A DNA stretch of 64,000 nucleotides from Lumbricus rubellus. Lineage: Eukaryota > Annelida > Clitellata > Crassiclitellata > Lumbricidae. Location of the stretch: the NCBI GenBank assembly GCA_945859605.1, contig OX243824.1:5153580-5217579 (forward strand), given 5' to 3'. Of the stretch, positions 53,178-62,925 are shown piece by piece. A program made the translations under genes and the position numbers. Below the pieces are notes generated by a model, which made no database searches, had not been told where the DNA came from, and saw only the letters and a program-made list of their open reading frames with translations. How positions within the stretch are numbered: the first letter of the stretch is position 1; the number at the start of each line of letters is the position of its first letter.

Positions 53178-53400
53178 CCATCCATCCATCCATCCATCCA
53201 TCCATCCATCCATTCTTTCTCTATTCCGTCCTTCCTTCCTTCCATCTTTTCATCCTTTCATCCATCCTTCTTTTCTTCCAAATTTCTTTCGTTCCATCCA
53301 TCTTTCCTTCCTTTCTTACATTCATCCACCCATTTATCTTCCATCCATCCATCTACCATCCATCTACCCACCCACCCATTCATCCATCCATCAATATATC
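53178..53400 (+). repeat. (CATC)n / (CTTC)n tract
   Basis: Pyrimidine-rich tetramer DNA; parallel tract in copy 2 at 57250-57900. Confidence 0.92.
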
Positions 53401-53420
53401 CCGGGTAGGGGTCTAGGACT

Positions 53421-54491
53421 TTACCCCCCGGCCCATTACCCCCCTGCCATTACCCCCCTGCCATTACCCCCCGACCATTACCCCCCGTAGGACATTACCC
53501 CCCTGCCATTACCCCCCCCGGTCGATTACATTTGGGTTCAGTGTATGTATGTACATGTATGTATGTATGTATGTATGTATGTATGTATGTATGTATGTAT
53601 GTATGTATGTATGTATGTATGTATGTATGTATGTATGTATGTATGTATGTATGTATGTATGTATGTATGTATGTATGTATGTATGTATGTATGCATGCAT
53701 GCATGTATGTATGTACGTATGTACGTACGTATGTATGTACGTGCGTATGTATGTATGTACGTGCGTATGTATGTATGTATGTATGTATGCATGTATGTAT
53801 GTATGTACATGCGTATGTATGTATACATGTATGTATGTATACATGTATGTGCGTATGTATGTGCGTATGTATGTGCGTATGAATGTAAGTATGCATGTAT
53901 GTAAGTGTGTACGTAAGTATGTAATTATGCATGCATACATACCTACATACATCCATACTTATATGCATGCATACTTACATACATACGCACATACATACGC
54001 ACATACATACTCACATACATGAATACATACATGAATACATACATACATACATACATACATACATACATACATACATACATACATACATACATACATACAT
54101 ACATACATACATACATACATACATACATACATACATACATACATACATACATACATTCTTGCATACATATGCAGTGCACATACATACCTACATACATCAT
54201 ACTTACATACATACTTACATACATACATGCATGCATACTTACTTACTTACATGCATACATACGCACATACATACATACATACATACATACATACATACAT
54301 ACATACATACATACATACATACATACATACATACATACATACATACATACTAACATACATACATACATACACTGAACCCAAATGTAATTGACCGGGGGGG
54401 TAATGGCAGGGGGGTAATGTCCTACGGGGGGTAATGGTCGGGGGGTAATGGCAGGGGGGTAATGGCAGGGGGGTAATGGGCCGGGGGGTAA
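53421..54491. mobile_element. 1.07-kb foldback element, ~130-bp inverted arms
   Basis: Arms 53421-53552 and 54360-54491 are near-perfect inverted copies (one substitution and one C/G-run length change seen). Each arm is a TTACCCCCCTGCCA-type 14-bp repeat with about seven C6-8 runs (G-runs on the other strand) and ends TTTGGGTTCAGTGTATGTAT. Between the arms lie (GTAT)n and then (ATAC)n, themselves mutually inverted. Absent from duplicon E copy 2. No transposase, no clear target duplication. Confidence 0.9.
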
Positions 54492-54690
54492 TGTCCGGAT
54501 ACCCCATCTACCCATATAATCTTCCATCCACCCGTCCATGTATCCATCCATCCACCAATCCATCCATAGACATCCATTTTCCATCCACCCATCCATACAC
54601 ACCCATCCTTCCTTCCATTCGTCCATCTTTCCCACGCTGTGACACATACATCCATCTCTGGGACTGCAGTCCTCGCACCTGCCGTGACTG
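54492..54690 (+). repeat. duplicon E, copy 1 (right part)
   Basis: CATATAATCTTCCATCCACC, ATCTCTGGGACTGCAGTCCT and CGCACCTGCCGTGACTG match 57770-57930. Confidence 0.88.
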
Positions 54691-55035
54691 ACCGTTTATT
54701 ACGAAAGAAATTACGTTTATTACGAAAGGAATGACGTTTATTACGAAAGGAATGACGTTTATTACGAAAGGAATGACGTTTATTACGAAAGAAATTACGT
54801 TTATTACGAAAGGAATGACGTTTATTACGAAAGGAATTACGTTTATTACGAAAGGAATGACGTTTATTACGAAAGAAATGACGTTTATTACGAAAGAAAT
54901 TACGTTTATTACGAAAGGAATGACGTTTATTACGAAAGGAATGACGTTTATTACGAAAGGAATGACGTTTATTACGAAAGGAATGACGTTTATTACGAAA
55001 GGAATGACGTTTATAACGAAAGGAATGACATTTAT
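54690..55035 (+). repeat. 21-bp satellite, block 1 (~16 copies)
   Basis: Unit GACGTTTATTACGAAAGGAA(T), period 21. It starts at TGACCG just after the end of duplicon E copy 1 and stops at the module that opens copy 2. As 21 = 7 codons, frames stay open on both strands (ITKGMTF, RNKRHSF heptads); not genes. Each unit holds the CRE-like half TGACGT. Confidence 0.95.
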
Positions 55036-55072
55036 TAGACACCTCTTTTCTGGTTTGCACTAGTTATAGAAA
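55036..55072 (+). promoter_or_regulatory. two-box module at satellite junction
   Basis: TTAGACACCTCTTTTCTGG then GTTATAGAAA at ~24 nt. The 21-bp satellite ends inside ATTTATTAGACACC, directly at the core. Confidence 0.4.
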
Positions 55073-55443
55073 TCAAAGTGGAGCTATGCCAATTTTAGTC
55101 GGCAGCTTGATCCAATCGAAGTACAGAACAACGCCTTTAAAATTCCGCCCCGAAAGGGTCGATAGTATATACATGTACATGGTACAGCTGAATGAGAGTC
55201 CGCTTTAGCCTTTTAGGTACATGTAACCACGAGGCAGACATGTCATTGAGTATGAAGTGCTAGCGACCTCGTCTTCTTTGTCTCGGCATATGAAGTTGGC
55301 TGGCCAGTCCATTCCCTCGCAACTTCTTCGCCTGTGCTTGCACACTGGCAGAAGCCTATGCCAGTCCCATGTATATTAGGTAAAAGTGTATATAGGACGG
55401 TGCCAGTGATATTTGTTATCGCACAGTGTTGTCAGAGCGAAAC

Positions 55444-55852
55444 TACACTGTGTCCCAATAAATCGGGCACCCTTTTTATAATGTGAATAAAACTGGTAAA
55501 TATTCATCGATTGTGAAAATTTCAAAACTGTTTTTATCCTGAGGTAATTATCTACAAATTGGTAATTTATGAACGACCCTCACTAAAATATGACGTCATA
55601 ATGACGTCGCTAACTTACATATCGAAACCAAATGTCAAAAAAAATCGTAATGTTTGGTACTTAACATTTGAATTCTCTGATGCAAATGACGCGATCGTGA
55701 CGTCAATATTCATGCCAGAAACTTCGTATTTGAATCTGTGTAAGATAATTATCTCAGGGTAAAAACAGTTCTGAAATTTTGAAAATCGATTAAGATTTAC
55801 ATCTTTTATTCACATTATAAAAAGGGTGCCCGATTTATTGGGACACAGTGTA
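55444..55852. mobile_element. mariner-like MITE
   Basis: Element 55446-55850 (405 bp) between TA. Ends CACTGTGTCCCAATAAATCG inverted, identical for ~47 bp and alignable further. TGACGTCATAATGACGTC near the middle. No transposase. Empty site in copy 1 at ~51945 (GAAACAGTATTTTCTC). Confidence 0.92.
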
Positions 55853-56154
55853 TATTATCTCTCCCTCACCGTCTCATCTTCCCACCGACAGTGTACCGCA
55901 AGAGTATATATGTATATATATATATAACTATATATAATTTTATATATATATATAATTTTATATAGCCTATAATTATATATATATACATTACCGCTTAATT
56001 TTCAACGGATGCACCATGCACCGTAGCAGAAATTCTCAACCAATTTTTTGGTCATGCAGGACTTGAACCCTCAAGTCACATTTCACATTCCACCAGACAA
56101 ACCACCTCGCTGCCAATTTCCAACGGATCATCATCGTTGCAAGCACTTCACTTT

Positions 56155-56345
56155 ATGTGGGGCGCGGTGATGTAGGGGTATGCCCGTTGGAATGTTGCAG
56201 GTTTGAATCCACCTCAAGCCGCAGCGTAGGGACCCTGAGCAAGTCCTTCACTCGAAATTTTTCATAAGCTTCGGATTGAAACTGTGTCCGTGCTGTAATC
56301 GTGAGCGCCTCAGAGTAGTAATCTTTAAGGAGCGTTACAACAAGA
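56155..56345 (+). mobile_element. tRNA-derived SINE, old copy
   Basis: TGGGGCGCGGTGATGTAGGG, GGTTTGAATCCACCTCAAGC, GAGCGCCTCAGAGTAGTAAT. Orthologue of 52163-52366. Confidence 0.85.
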
Positions 56346-56580
56346 GGGGCGCGGTGATTTAGTGGTGGCGTCGTTGCCTTGGAGCCGGAAGGTTCGAGGT
56401 TCGAATCCACCTTGCCACGTAAGGACCTTGGGCAAGTCCTTCACTCACAATTGCTTAGCGCTTCGGCGTGAAACTCCGATGCAGTGTCCGCTCTGCATTC
56501 GGGAGCGCCTCTATGTGGAGACGCCTCTGAGTGGAGAGCTTGAAGGGGCGCTATAACAAGTGCACATACAAACAAACAAG
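56346..56580 (+). mobile_element. tRNA-derived SINE inserted on the tail of another
   Basis: GGGGCGCGGTGATTTAGTGG, GGTTCGAGGTTCGAATCCAC, CTTGAAGGGGCGCTATAACA and an ACAAACAAACAAG tail. It starts directly at the older SINE's 3' end. Missing from duplicon E copy 1, so it is younger than the duplication. Confidence 0.92.
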
Positions 56581-56927
56581 AACAAGTATTTAAAGTTTAA
56601 ACATGCATGATGCATCATGCACTGCTGAGATTATTGTCAAACTAGGTCGCGAATCTCGACTTTATAAATGAGTTGATTTCTTATTAAAGGTATACCCAGA
56701 AAGTGGAACTGTTAGATTGTGAATGTTTATATGCAAGCGCTCATACGTGTCAATTCTAGTAAAAAATCTAATGTCTGTGTGTCTATATGTGAGCGACAGT
56801 CTGCCACGGTTGGCAATTCCATTTATCTGAGCACCGTTTGCATACAAATCGATTTTACCCCGTTGATGACCAAATGAACACTGCTGTTAATTTTAGACCA
56901 TTAAGTGGCCATCTACGAGGATTTCTC

Positions 56928-56973
56928 TTGAACACCTCTAAAACGCAACCATACAATGCTTTAATCACTTTTT
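56928..56973 (+). promoter_or_regulatory. two-box module
   Basis: CTCTTGAACACCTCTAAAAC then GCTTTAATC at ~25 nt. GAGCGACAGTCTGCCACGG lies ~140 bp upstream. Confidence 0.4.
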
Positions 56974-57159
56974 TCGTCTGCTTGTTTATTATTCTCTGCC
57001 AATATGCCCTGTACTGAAAACAAAAGTAGCATGCTTAGACAACATTAAATTTTATCTGCATAGAGGTGACAGTAAGCAACTTGCCTTAGGCCTACTTGAC
57101 TTAGCAGCATTTGCGGCTGAATTCTCCAGTTAGGCTATACCGTCTCAAGCTACATGCGT

Positions 57160-57235
57160 GACGTTATCCACTGGCTCCCTCTTAAGCAGCGAATTGAGTG
57201 GGCCAATTGGATCTTTGCTCGAGTCTAGCTCCTAA
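57160..57235 (+). pseudogene. LINE fragment
   Basis: DVIHWLPLKQRIEWANWIFA is the conserved HWLP..QRI region of L2/CR1-type LINE C-terminal domains; only ~25 codons. Confidence 0.6.
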
Positions 57236-57249
57236 AAATAAATAACATC

Positions 57250-57900
57250 CCTCCTTCCTTTCTTTTTTTCCTTTTTTCATCCATCCATCGATTCTCCATA
57301 TTTCTATCCATTTATCCTTCTTTTCACCCATAGTTCTTTAATTCCATCCATCCTTCATTCTTTTCTTACATCCACCCACCCATATCTTCAATCCGTTCGT
57401 CCATCCATCCATTTATCCATCCATCTATCCATCCATCCATCCATATATCTATCCATCCATTCATCCAACAATCCCTCCATCCCTCTATCCATCCATCCAT
57501 CCATCAATCAATCCAACTATCTATCCACTAATTTACTAATCCATCCATGCACCCATTCATCCATTCATCCATGCATCCATCTACCCATTCATCCGCCAAT
57601 CTATCCATCCATCTACTCACCCATCCATCCATGCATCGGCCAATCTATCCATCAATCTACCCACCCACCATCCATCTATCCATCTTTCCACCCGTTCCTA
57701 CATCCATCCACCAATCCATCCATACACGTCTATCCTTCCATCATTCCTTCCTTTTTTACATCCTTCCACCCATAATCTTCCGTCCATCCTTCCATCTACC
57801 CATCCACCCATTCATCCATCCACCAATCCATCCATACACGTCCATCCTTCCATCCATCCATCCTTCCCACCCTTTGACACAGACATCCATCTCTGGGACT
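57250..57900 (+). repeat. (CATC)n tract
   Basis: CATC/CTTC repeats with CACC variants; frames give HPSIHPS peptides. Confidence 0.95.
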
Positions 57901-57930
57901 GCAGTCCTCGCACCTGCCGTGACTGTCCGT

Positions 57931-58190
57931 CCGAGGCGACAACATCACGTGGTCTACAACATCACGTGGTCTACAGGATAGCAGACGACAGACAGATGGC
58001 AGCAGCAGTATAGCAGAGTTCATTTACCGACCGGGACGAGAGACAGGTGAGGGGAGATCCTGGAATGGCCTCGCCGCTTCCTCCAGCAACACTCCCTCCC
58101 TCCGCCGCTTCCGCCAAACAGTTCATTTCGAATGCGAGCCGCTGAACCACGCTAACAGCTTTCCATTAGGTTTGAACGTCACCAATGTCC
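57931..58190. other. unassigned DNA
   Basis: AACATCACGTGGTCTAC is tandemly repeated (57945-57975; CACGTG E-box). 58055-58130 reads SWNGLAASSSNTPSLRRFRQ, faintly like a LINE C-terminus but too short to call. Confidence 0.4.
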
Positions 58191-59791
58191 ACTCTCCGCC
58201 TCCTTATTCTTCTCCTCCTCCTCCCCCTGTTCCCCTCCTCCTCCGTTTTCTCCTCCTCATTGTTCTCCTCCGCTTCCTCATTCTTCTCCTCCGTTCCCTC
58301 TTCTTCATCCCTTCCTCCTCTTCCTCTTTCTCCTCCACCTTTCGTAATAATCCTTTGTCTCCTCCTCCTTCTCCGATTCCTCCTTTCCCCCTTCTCTTTC
58401 TCCTCCTCTTCCTCCTTCTCCGCCTCTTCATCTTTGTCCTCATTTTCGTCGTCCTCTTTCTCCTCTGACTCGTCCACCTTTCCATCTCCTCACTCCTCTT
58501 CTTTCTCCTCCCTTTCCTCCTCTTGCACGTGTCTTCCTGGTTTCCTCTTTTCTCACTTCCTTATACTCTACCAGCTGTATCCTTTCTCTTTGTCCTCCTT
58601 CCTCCACATCCACCTACTCCTCCTCCTCCTCCTCATCCTCCTCCTCTTCACCTCGTCGTCATTTTCCATCTCTTCCAATCTTTCTCATCCTCAATTTATT
58701 TCTCTTCTTCCTCCTCCTTCTCCACCTGTTGCTGCTGATTCACAGCTTCTCTGGAATTATTATTCATCTTCTTTTCTCCTCCTCCTGCTTCTCCTCATCC
58801 TTCCTCGTCTTATTCCTGCAGCGCCTTTTCTGCCTTCTACCATTATCCTCTCCTTCTTCTTCTCCGTCTTCTTATCCTTCTTGTACCATCATTCGCCGTT
58901 CGCTCCTTATTCCAATAGCCTTTTTATCTTCCATCTCAGCCTCCTCTTTTTCCTCCTCTTCCTCCTCCTCATTCTCCTCCTCTTCTTCTTCCTCCTCCTC
59001 TTCCTTTTCCTCCTCCTCCTCTGACGACCTTTCGTTCTACTCGCTCCTCCATCCATCCACATCTCGACATCATAATCTCGTCCAAATTGCATCTGCTAAA
59101 GCTGTTAAATAATTCATTGACACAGACGAAGTCGACTCCACTATCTCCCACTCTCCCCTCCCTCCTTCCTCCCTCCTCCCTTCCTACATCCTCCCTACAT
59201 CCCTACTCCCTCCATTCTTCCTCCCTCCTTCCTCCTCCATCTTCTCCTTCTGTGCTCTTTCGCTTCCTATCCCTTTCTGCCTCCTTCTGCTGATCTGCTC
59301 TTCCCTCGTCACCTTTCCTGTCGTCCTTGCTTCTGTTCGTCACCTATACTCTCCTCCTATTCTCAAATTCTACTTCCTTCCCTCTCTTGCTCCTTCGCTC
59401 GCTCGGGAAAAGGAGTGGAAAGCCACCGTCATAATTATGCCGAGGATAAGAAATTGAAGTCGCTTGCCCTGCAGAGACACTGTTTTCTCGCAGGATTACT
59501 TCAAAGAGCATCCCGTCCTCAAATTCTTTCTTCTCTCTGTTTTCTTCCTCCTCTTTTCATTTTACTCCTCTTCGTCCTACTCTTTCTTCCTCCTAGGCCT
59601 CCTTCTCGTCCTTATCCTCCCTTGTCTTCTTTCCCCACCTCCTTCTTTTCATCTTCCAACTCTAACACACTTACTCTTCTTTTCCCCGCCGTTTCCTCCT
59701 CATCCTCCTATTCCTCCTCCTCCTCCTTCTTTGTCTCCTCCTTCTCGTCCTCCTCCTTCTCTTTCTCCTGTTCCTCCTCCTCCTCTTTTTT

Positions 59792-59834
<43 letters not shown>

Positions 59835-59920
59835 CTCCTCCTCCTCCTCTCCACCTCCTCCTCCTCTTCCTCCTCCTTCTCTTCCATATCATTATACAAC
59901 ACACATGTAGGCTATCTATC
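58190..59920 (+). repeat. 1.7-kb polypyrimidine (CCT)n-like tract
   Basis: Almost pure C/T on the plus strand, mostly TCC/TCCT units, with breaks at 58520-58560, 58730-58760, 59050-59160 and 59400-59480. Frames up to 279 codons are Ser/Leu/Pro-rich artefacts and have open shadows on the other strand. Confidence 0.95.
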
Positions 59921-60135
59921 CGTCTCCCTCTCTACTACGCTCCCTCCTCACTCTTTCTCCCATCGTCGCTTTCCATCTGTCAGTCAGCCTGCCTGCCTCT
60001 CTGCCTCCTTGTCCGTACTACTGCTAAGCAGCTACTCCACTGTCCATTCGCTTTCTTCCATCTCCTACTTTGCATCCTAATAGCCACCGACCCTGGCCAC
60101 TGCGCAACAGGTGGTCGTACCAGGCCACCCCGGAT
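59921..60135. other. unassigned DNA
   Basis: Pyrimidine-rich transition; no feature recognised. Confidence 0.5.
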
Positions 60136-60745
60136 GGCCGACCGCCCGACCGTCTGCTCTAATGCAATGGATGCATAAATGCGTTCTAATGAGATGCCAT
60201 GCGATATGAGGTAATGTGATATAAGGGCAATGTGTTGTGACGAGATGCCATTCGAAATGATGCAACGCAGAATAATGTGATTTAATGTTATGCAATGTGA
60301 TGATGAAATCGAAATGTAACGTCATATAATGCAATGCTGATTTTATACGAAGCAATGCGATGCGATTAGGATGCAATGTGATATTTTGAGATGCGATGTG
60401 ATGTAAATAATTATTATAACATAGTACAGTGCAGTGTAATGTAATGTAAAATGATGCAATAAAATGAGGTGTGATGCAAGGCAGTGTGCATAATATGATT
60501 CAGTGTGGTGCAATGTGATCTAATGAGATGCAATGCAACATAATGTGATGTAATATAACAATGTGCAATGCATTGTAATATAATGTAATGTAATATGAAG
60601 CAATGTGATGCATTGAGGTGTGATGCAATGCAGTTTAATGTGATTCCATGTTATGCAATGTGATGTAATGAGATGCAATGCAATATAATGCGATGCTGTG
60701 CAATACGATTCATGCTAATTGGTGCAATGTAAAGTGAGGCAATGC
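60136..60745 (+). repeat. degenerate (GATGCAATGT)n array
   Basis: About 60 variants of a ~5/10-bp unit (GATGC AATGT, GATGT AATGA). Strand-asymmetric: few C on the plus strand. Confidence 0.88.
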
Positions 60746-60769
60746 ATCGCAAAGTCACGTGACGGACAC

Positions 60770-61180
60770 ATAAACAAACAAGCAGACGGACAGACAAAGA
60801 GACAAACACAAACCGTCCCATGTATTATGCAGAACCCACAGCAGCAGAGTCGACCAATATTCCTCGTCACTTACCGCTTCTCAGCTCACCCCCGCCGCCG
60901 CTTCTAACTCGCGTCCGGACAACCATCACACCCCCTCTGCGGACACCCAACGAGTTGATTGAGAAAGCGGTGGGAAGTCAACGGATCGGCGAAGAAGAGG
61001 GAAGGCTAGAGAGAGAGATACAGGTAGAAGGACAAAGAGAGGTAGAAACAGAGACAGTGGGAAACGCGGAAAGAGAAGCGATGCATAGAAAATGATGGAG
61101 ATAGGTAGAGAAACAGAGGAAGAGACAGCGACAAAAGGAGAAGGAGAGAAATTAAGAGAGAGAGACAGACATACATACAT

Positions 61181-61229
<49 letters not shown>

Positions 61230-61309
61230 GATATAAGGATAGAGAGACAGAATAAAAGAAGAAAGACAAAGGGAGAAAGAGACATATAAGAGTCAGAGAG
61301 ACGGATAAC

Positions 61310-61341
<32 letters not shown>

Positions 61342-61500
61342 GCCTGAGAGAGATAGAGATAGAGATACAGACAAAAAGAGACAGAGAGTACATAGACAGA
61401 GAAACCGAGACAAGGAGATATAGGCAGAGATAGAGACATAGGCATAGACAGAGACACTAGATAGATATAGAAAGAGATACCGAGAGAGACATAGAGACAG
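60770..61500. repeat. (GACA)n / purine-rich tract
   Basis: GACA, GAGA and GATA units with interruptions (60840-61000 is less repetitive). No gene. Confidence 0.85.
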
Positions 61501-61501
61501 T

Positions 61502-61588
<87 letters not shown>
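61501..61588. repeat. (GA)n microsatellite
   Basis: About 42 GA units. Confidence 0.97.
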
Positions 61589-61591
<3 letters not shown>

Positions 61592-61706
61592 GATACAGAG
61601 GGTGCAGCAGGGAGATGTACGACCAATAAGACCTGACCGCAAGCTAATCCGTAGATCGGAAAATATGAAAAAGCCAGCGACGTCCAAATGCCAATGAATT
61701 ATTTAG

Positions 61707-61715
61707 ACGAATGAA

Positions 61716-61752
<37 letters not shown>

Positions 61753-61820
61753 AACGACAACGACGACGACATCGACGACAACGACGACAACGACGACAAC
61801 GACGACGACGACGACGACAG
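61707..61820. repeat. (GAC)n microsatellite
   Basis: GAC with AAC/ATC variants. Unlike the duplicon A copies it lacks the TTGAGTTCTGCTG flank, so it arose separately. Confidence 0.95.
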
Positions 61821-61839
61821 TCCATGACAACACTAAGCA

Positions 61840-62240
61840 GACAGAAAGTCAAGCAAACAGACAGGCAGACAGAAATAAACACAGACAGACAGACAGACAG
61901 ACAGACATATATAGATAGACGCACAGACTGACAGTCAGACCGACAAATAGATAGACAATTAGACAGACAGACACACACAGACACACACATGCATACAGAC
62001 ACACACATACATACAGACACACACAGACAGATAAACACACAGACAGTCAGACAGACAGATAGATAGACACACACAGACATACACAGACACAGACAGGCAG
62101 ATACATAGGAAGTCAATATGACAGACAGGTAAACAGGCGCGAAGACGGACGCACAAACACAGTCTCACATATAGGCAGACAGGCATCTGCGTCAGTGTAT
62201 GCCTATCTGTCTGTCTGTCTGTGTATCTGTCTGCCTGTCT
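61840..62240. repeat. (CAGA)n/(CACA)n tract ending in an inverted patch
   Basis: CAGA-rich, then at 62205-62245 it switches to CTGT-rich, an inverted arrangement of the same unit. Confidence 0.9.
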
Positions 62241-62494
62241 GTCCGTCAATCAGACAAGAAGTGATAGAAACAGACAGATAGGCAGAATGGCTAACCAGAC
62301 AGTAGAGTAAGACAGTCAGACAGACACTCAAACAAACAAACATAATATATTCAAATTGATCTATAGGGACAGAGGTGCGAAACCAAACACAGTGAAACAG
62401 ATAAAGAGGAAGACACACAGATCCATACAACAACGACAACAAATACTCACAAGGAGTGTGCCCAATGGACAGGGAAGAATGAGAGTTATAGTAG

Positions 62495-62735
62495 GTCGCC
62501 GCTTCCCCTAGAGATCCAGACAGGGGAGAGTGGGGTTGTGGCAGCCGCCTCCCCTATAGATCTGTACAGGGGAGAGTGGGGTTATGGCAGCGCCTCTTCC
62601 AGAGAACTGGACGGGGGAGAGTGGGGTTATGGCAGCCGCCTCCCCCAGAGAACTGGACAGGGGAGAGTGGGGTTATGGCAGCCGCCTCCCTTAGAGAACT
62701 GGACGGGGGAGAGTGGGGTTATGGCAGCCGAGAGA
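62495..62735 (+). repeat. 46-bp minisatellite (~5 copies)
   Basis: Unit AGAGAACTGGACGGGGGAGA then GTGGGGTTATGGCAGCCGCC, period about 46. The 67-codon frame in it is not a gene. Confidence 0.92.
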
Positions 62736-62925
62736 GCGTAGTAATTTGACGTCGGATCTGCGTAAGCCGTCCGCCGCAAAAGTAGTTCCAACCTTCCGTC
62801 AAACGTCGTCCTAAATTGATGAATTCGCGCCGCGAGACCATGCAGCAGACGACAGAAGTCCGCGAGCGCGCCAAAACTTTATAAGTTCTGATGGAAATAA
62901 TTATGGAACGAATAAGAATTTATAT
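62736..62925. other. unassigned DNA
   Basis: GC-richer than the surroundings; no feature recognised. Confidence 0.5.

Larger units (their letters stand above)
51230..53420 (+). repeat. duplicon E, copy 1 (left part)
   Basis: Tandem direct repeat of 55036-57930. Shared: TTTACACTAGTTATAGAAAT, TTCTTTGTCTCGGCATATGA, CAGTCCATTCCCTCGCAACT, GACAAACCACCTCGCTGCCA, a SINE, GGAGTCTGCCACGG, and the (CATC)n end. The copy is interrupted by the foldback at 53421-54491 and resumes to 54690. Confidence 0.9.
55036..57930 (+). repeat. duplicon E, copy 2
   Basis: Tandem partner of 51230-54690. Lacks the 51361 MITE and the foldback; carries a mariner MITE and an extra SINE that copy 1 lacks. A TA-rich patch at 55900-55985 is private. 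Confidence 0.9.

Noticed and set aside
53495..54375. Several 90-157-codon HTYI / MYVC repeat frames
   Set aside because: Translations of (GTAT)n and (ATAC)n in every frame of a foldback.
54690..55035. CRISPR-like array of regular repeats
   Set aside because: Units are contiguous 21-mers without spacers, in eukaryotic DNA.
54422..55063. 212-codon minus-strand frame with RNKRHSF heptads
   Set aside because: The 21-bp satellite is a multiple of three, so all frames lacking a stop in the unit stay open.
58185..60080. Frames of up to 279 codons rich in Ser, Leu, Pro
   Set aside because: Polypyrimidine tract with open shadow frames on the other strand.
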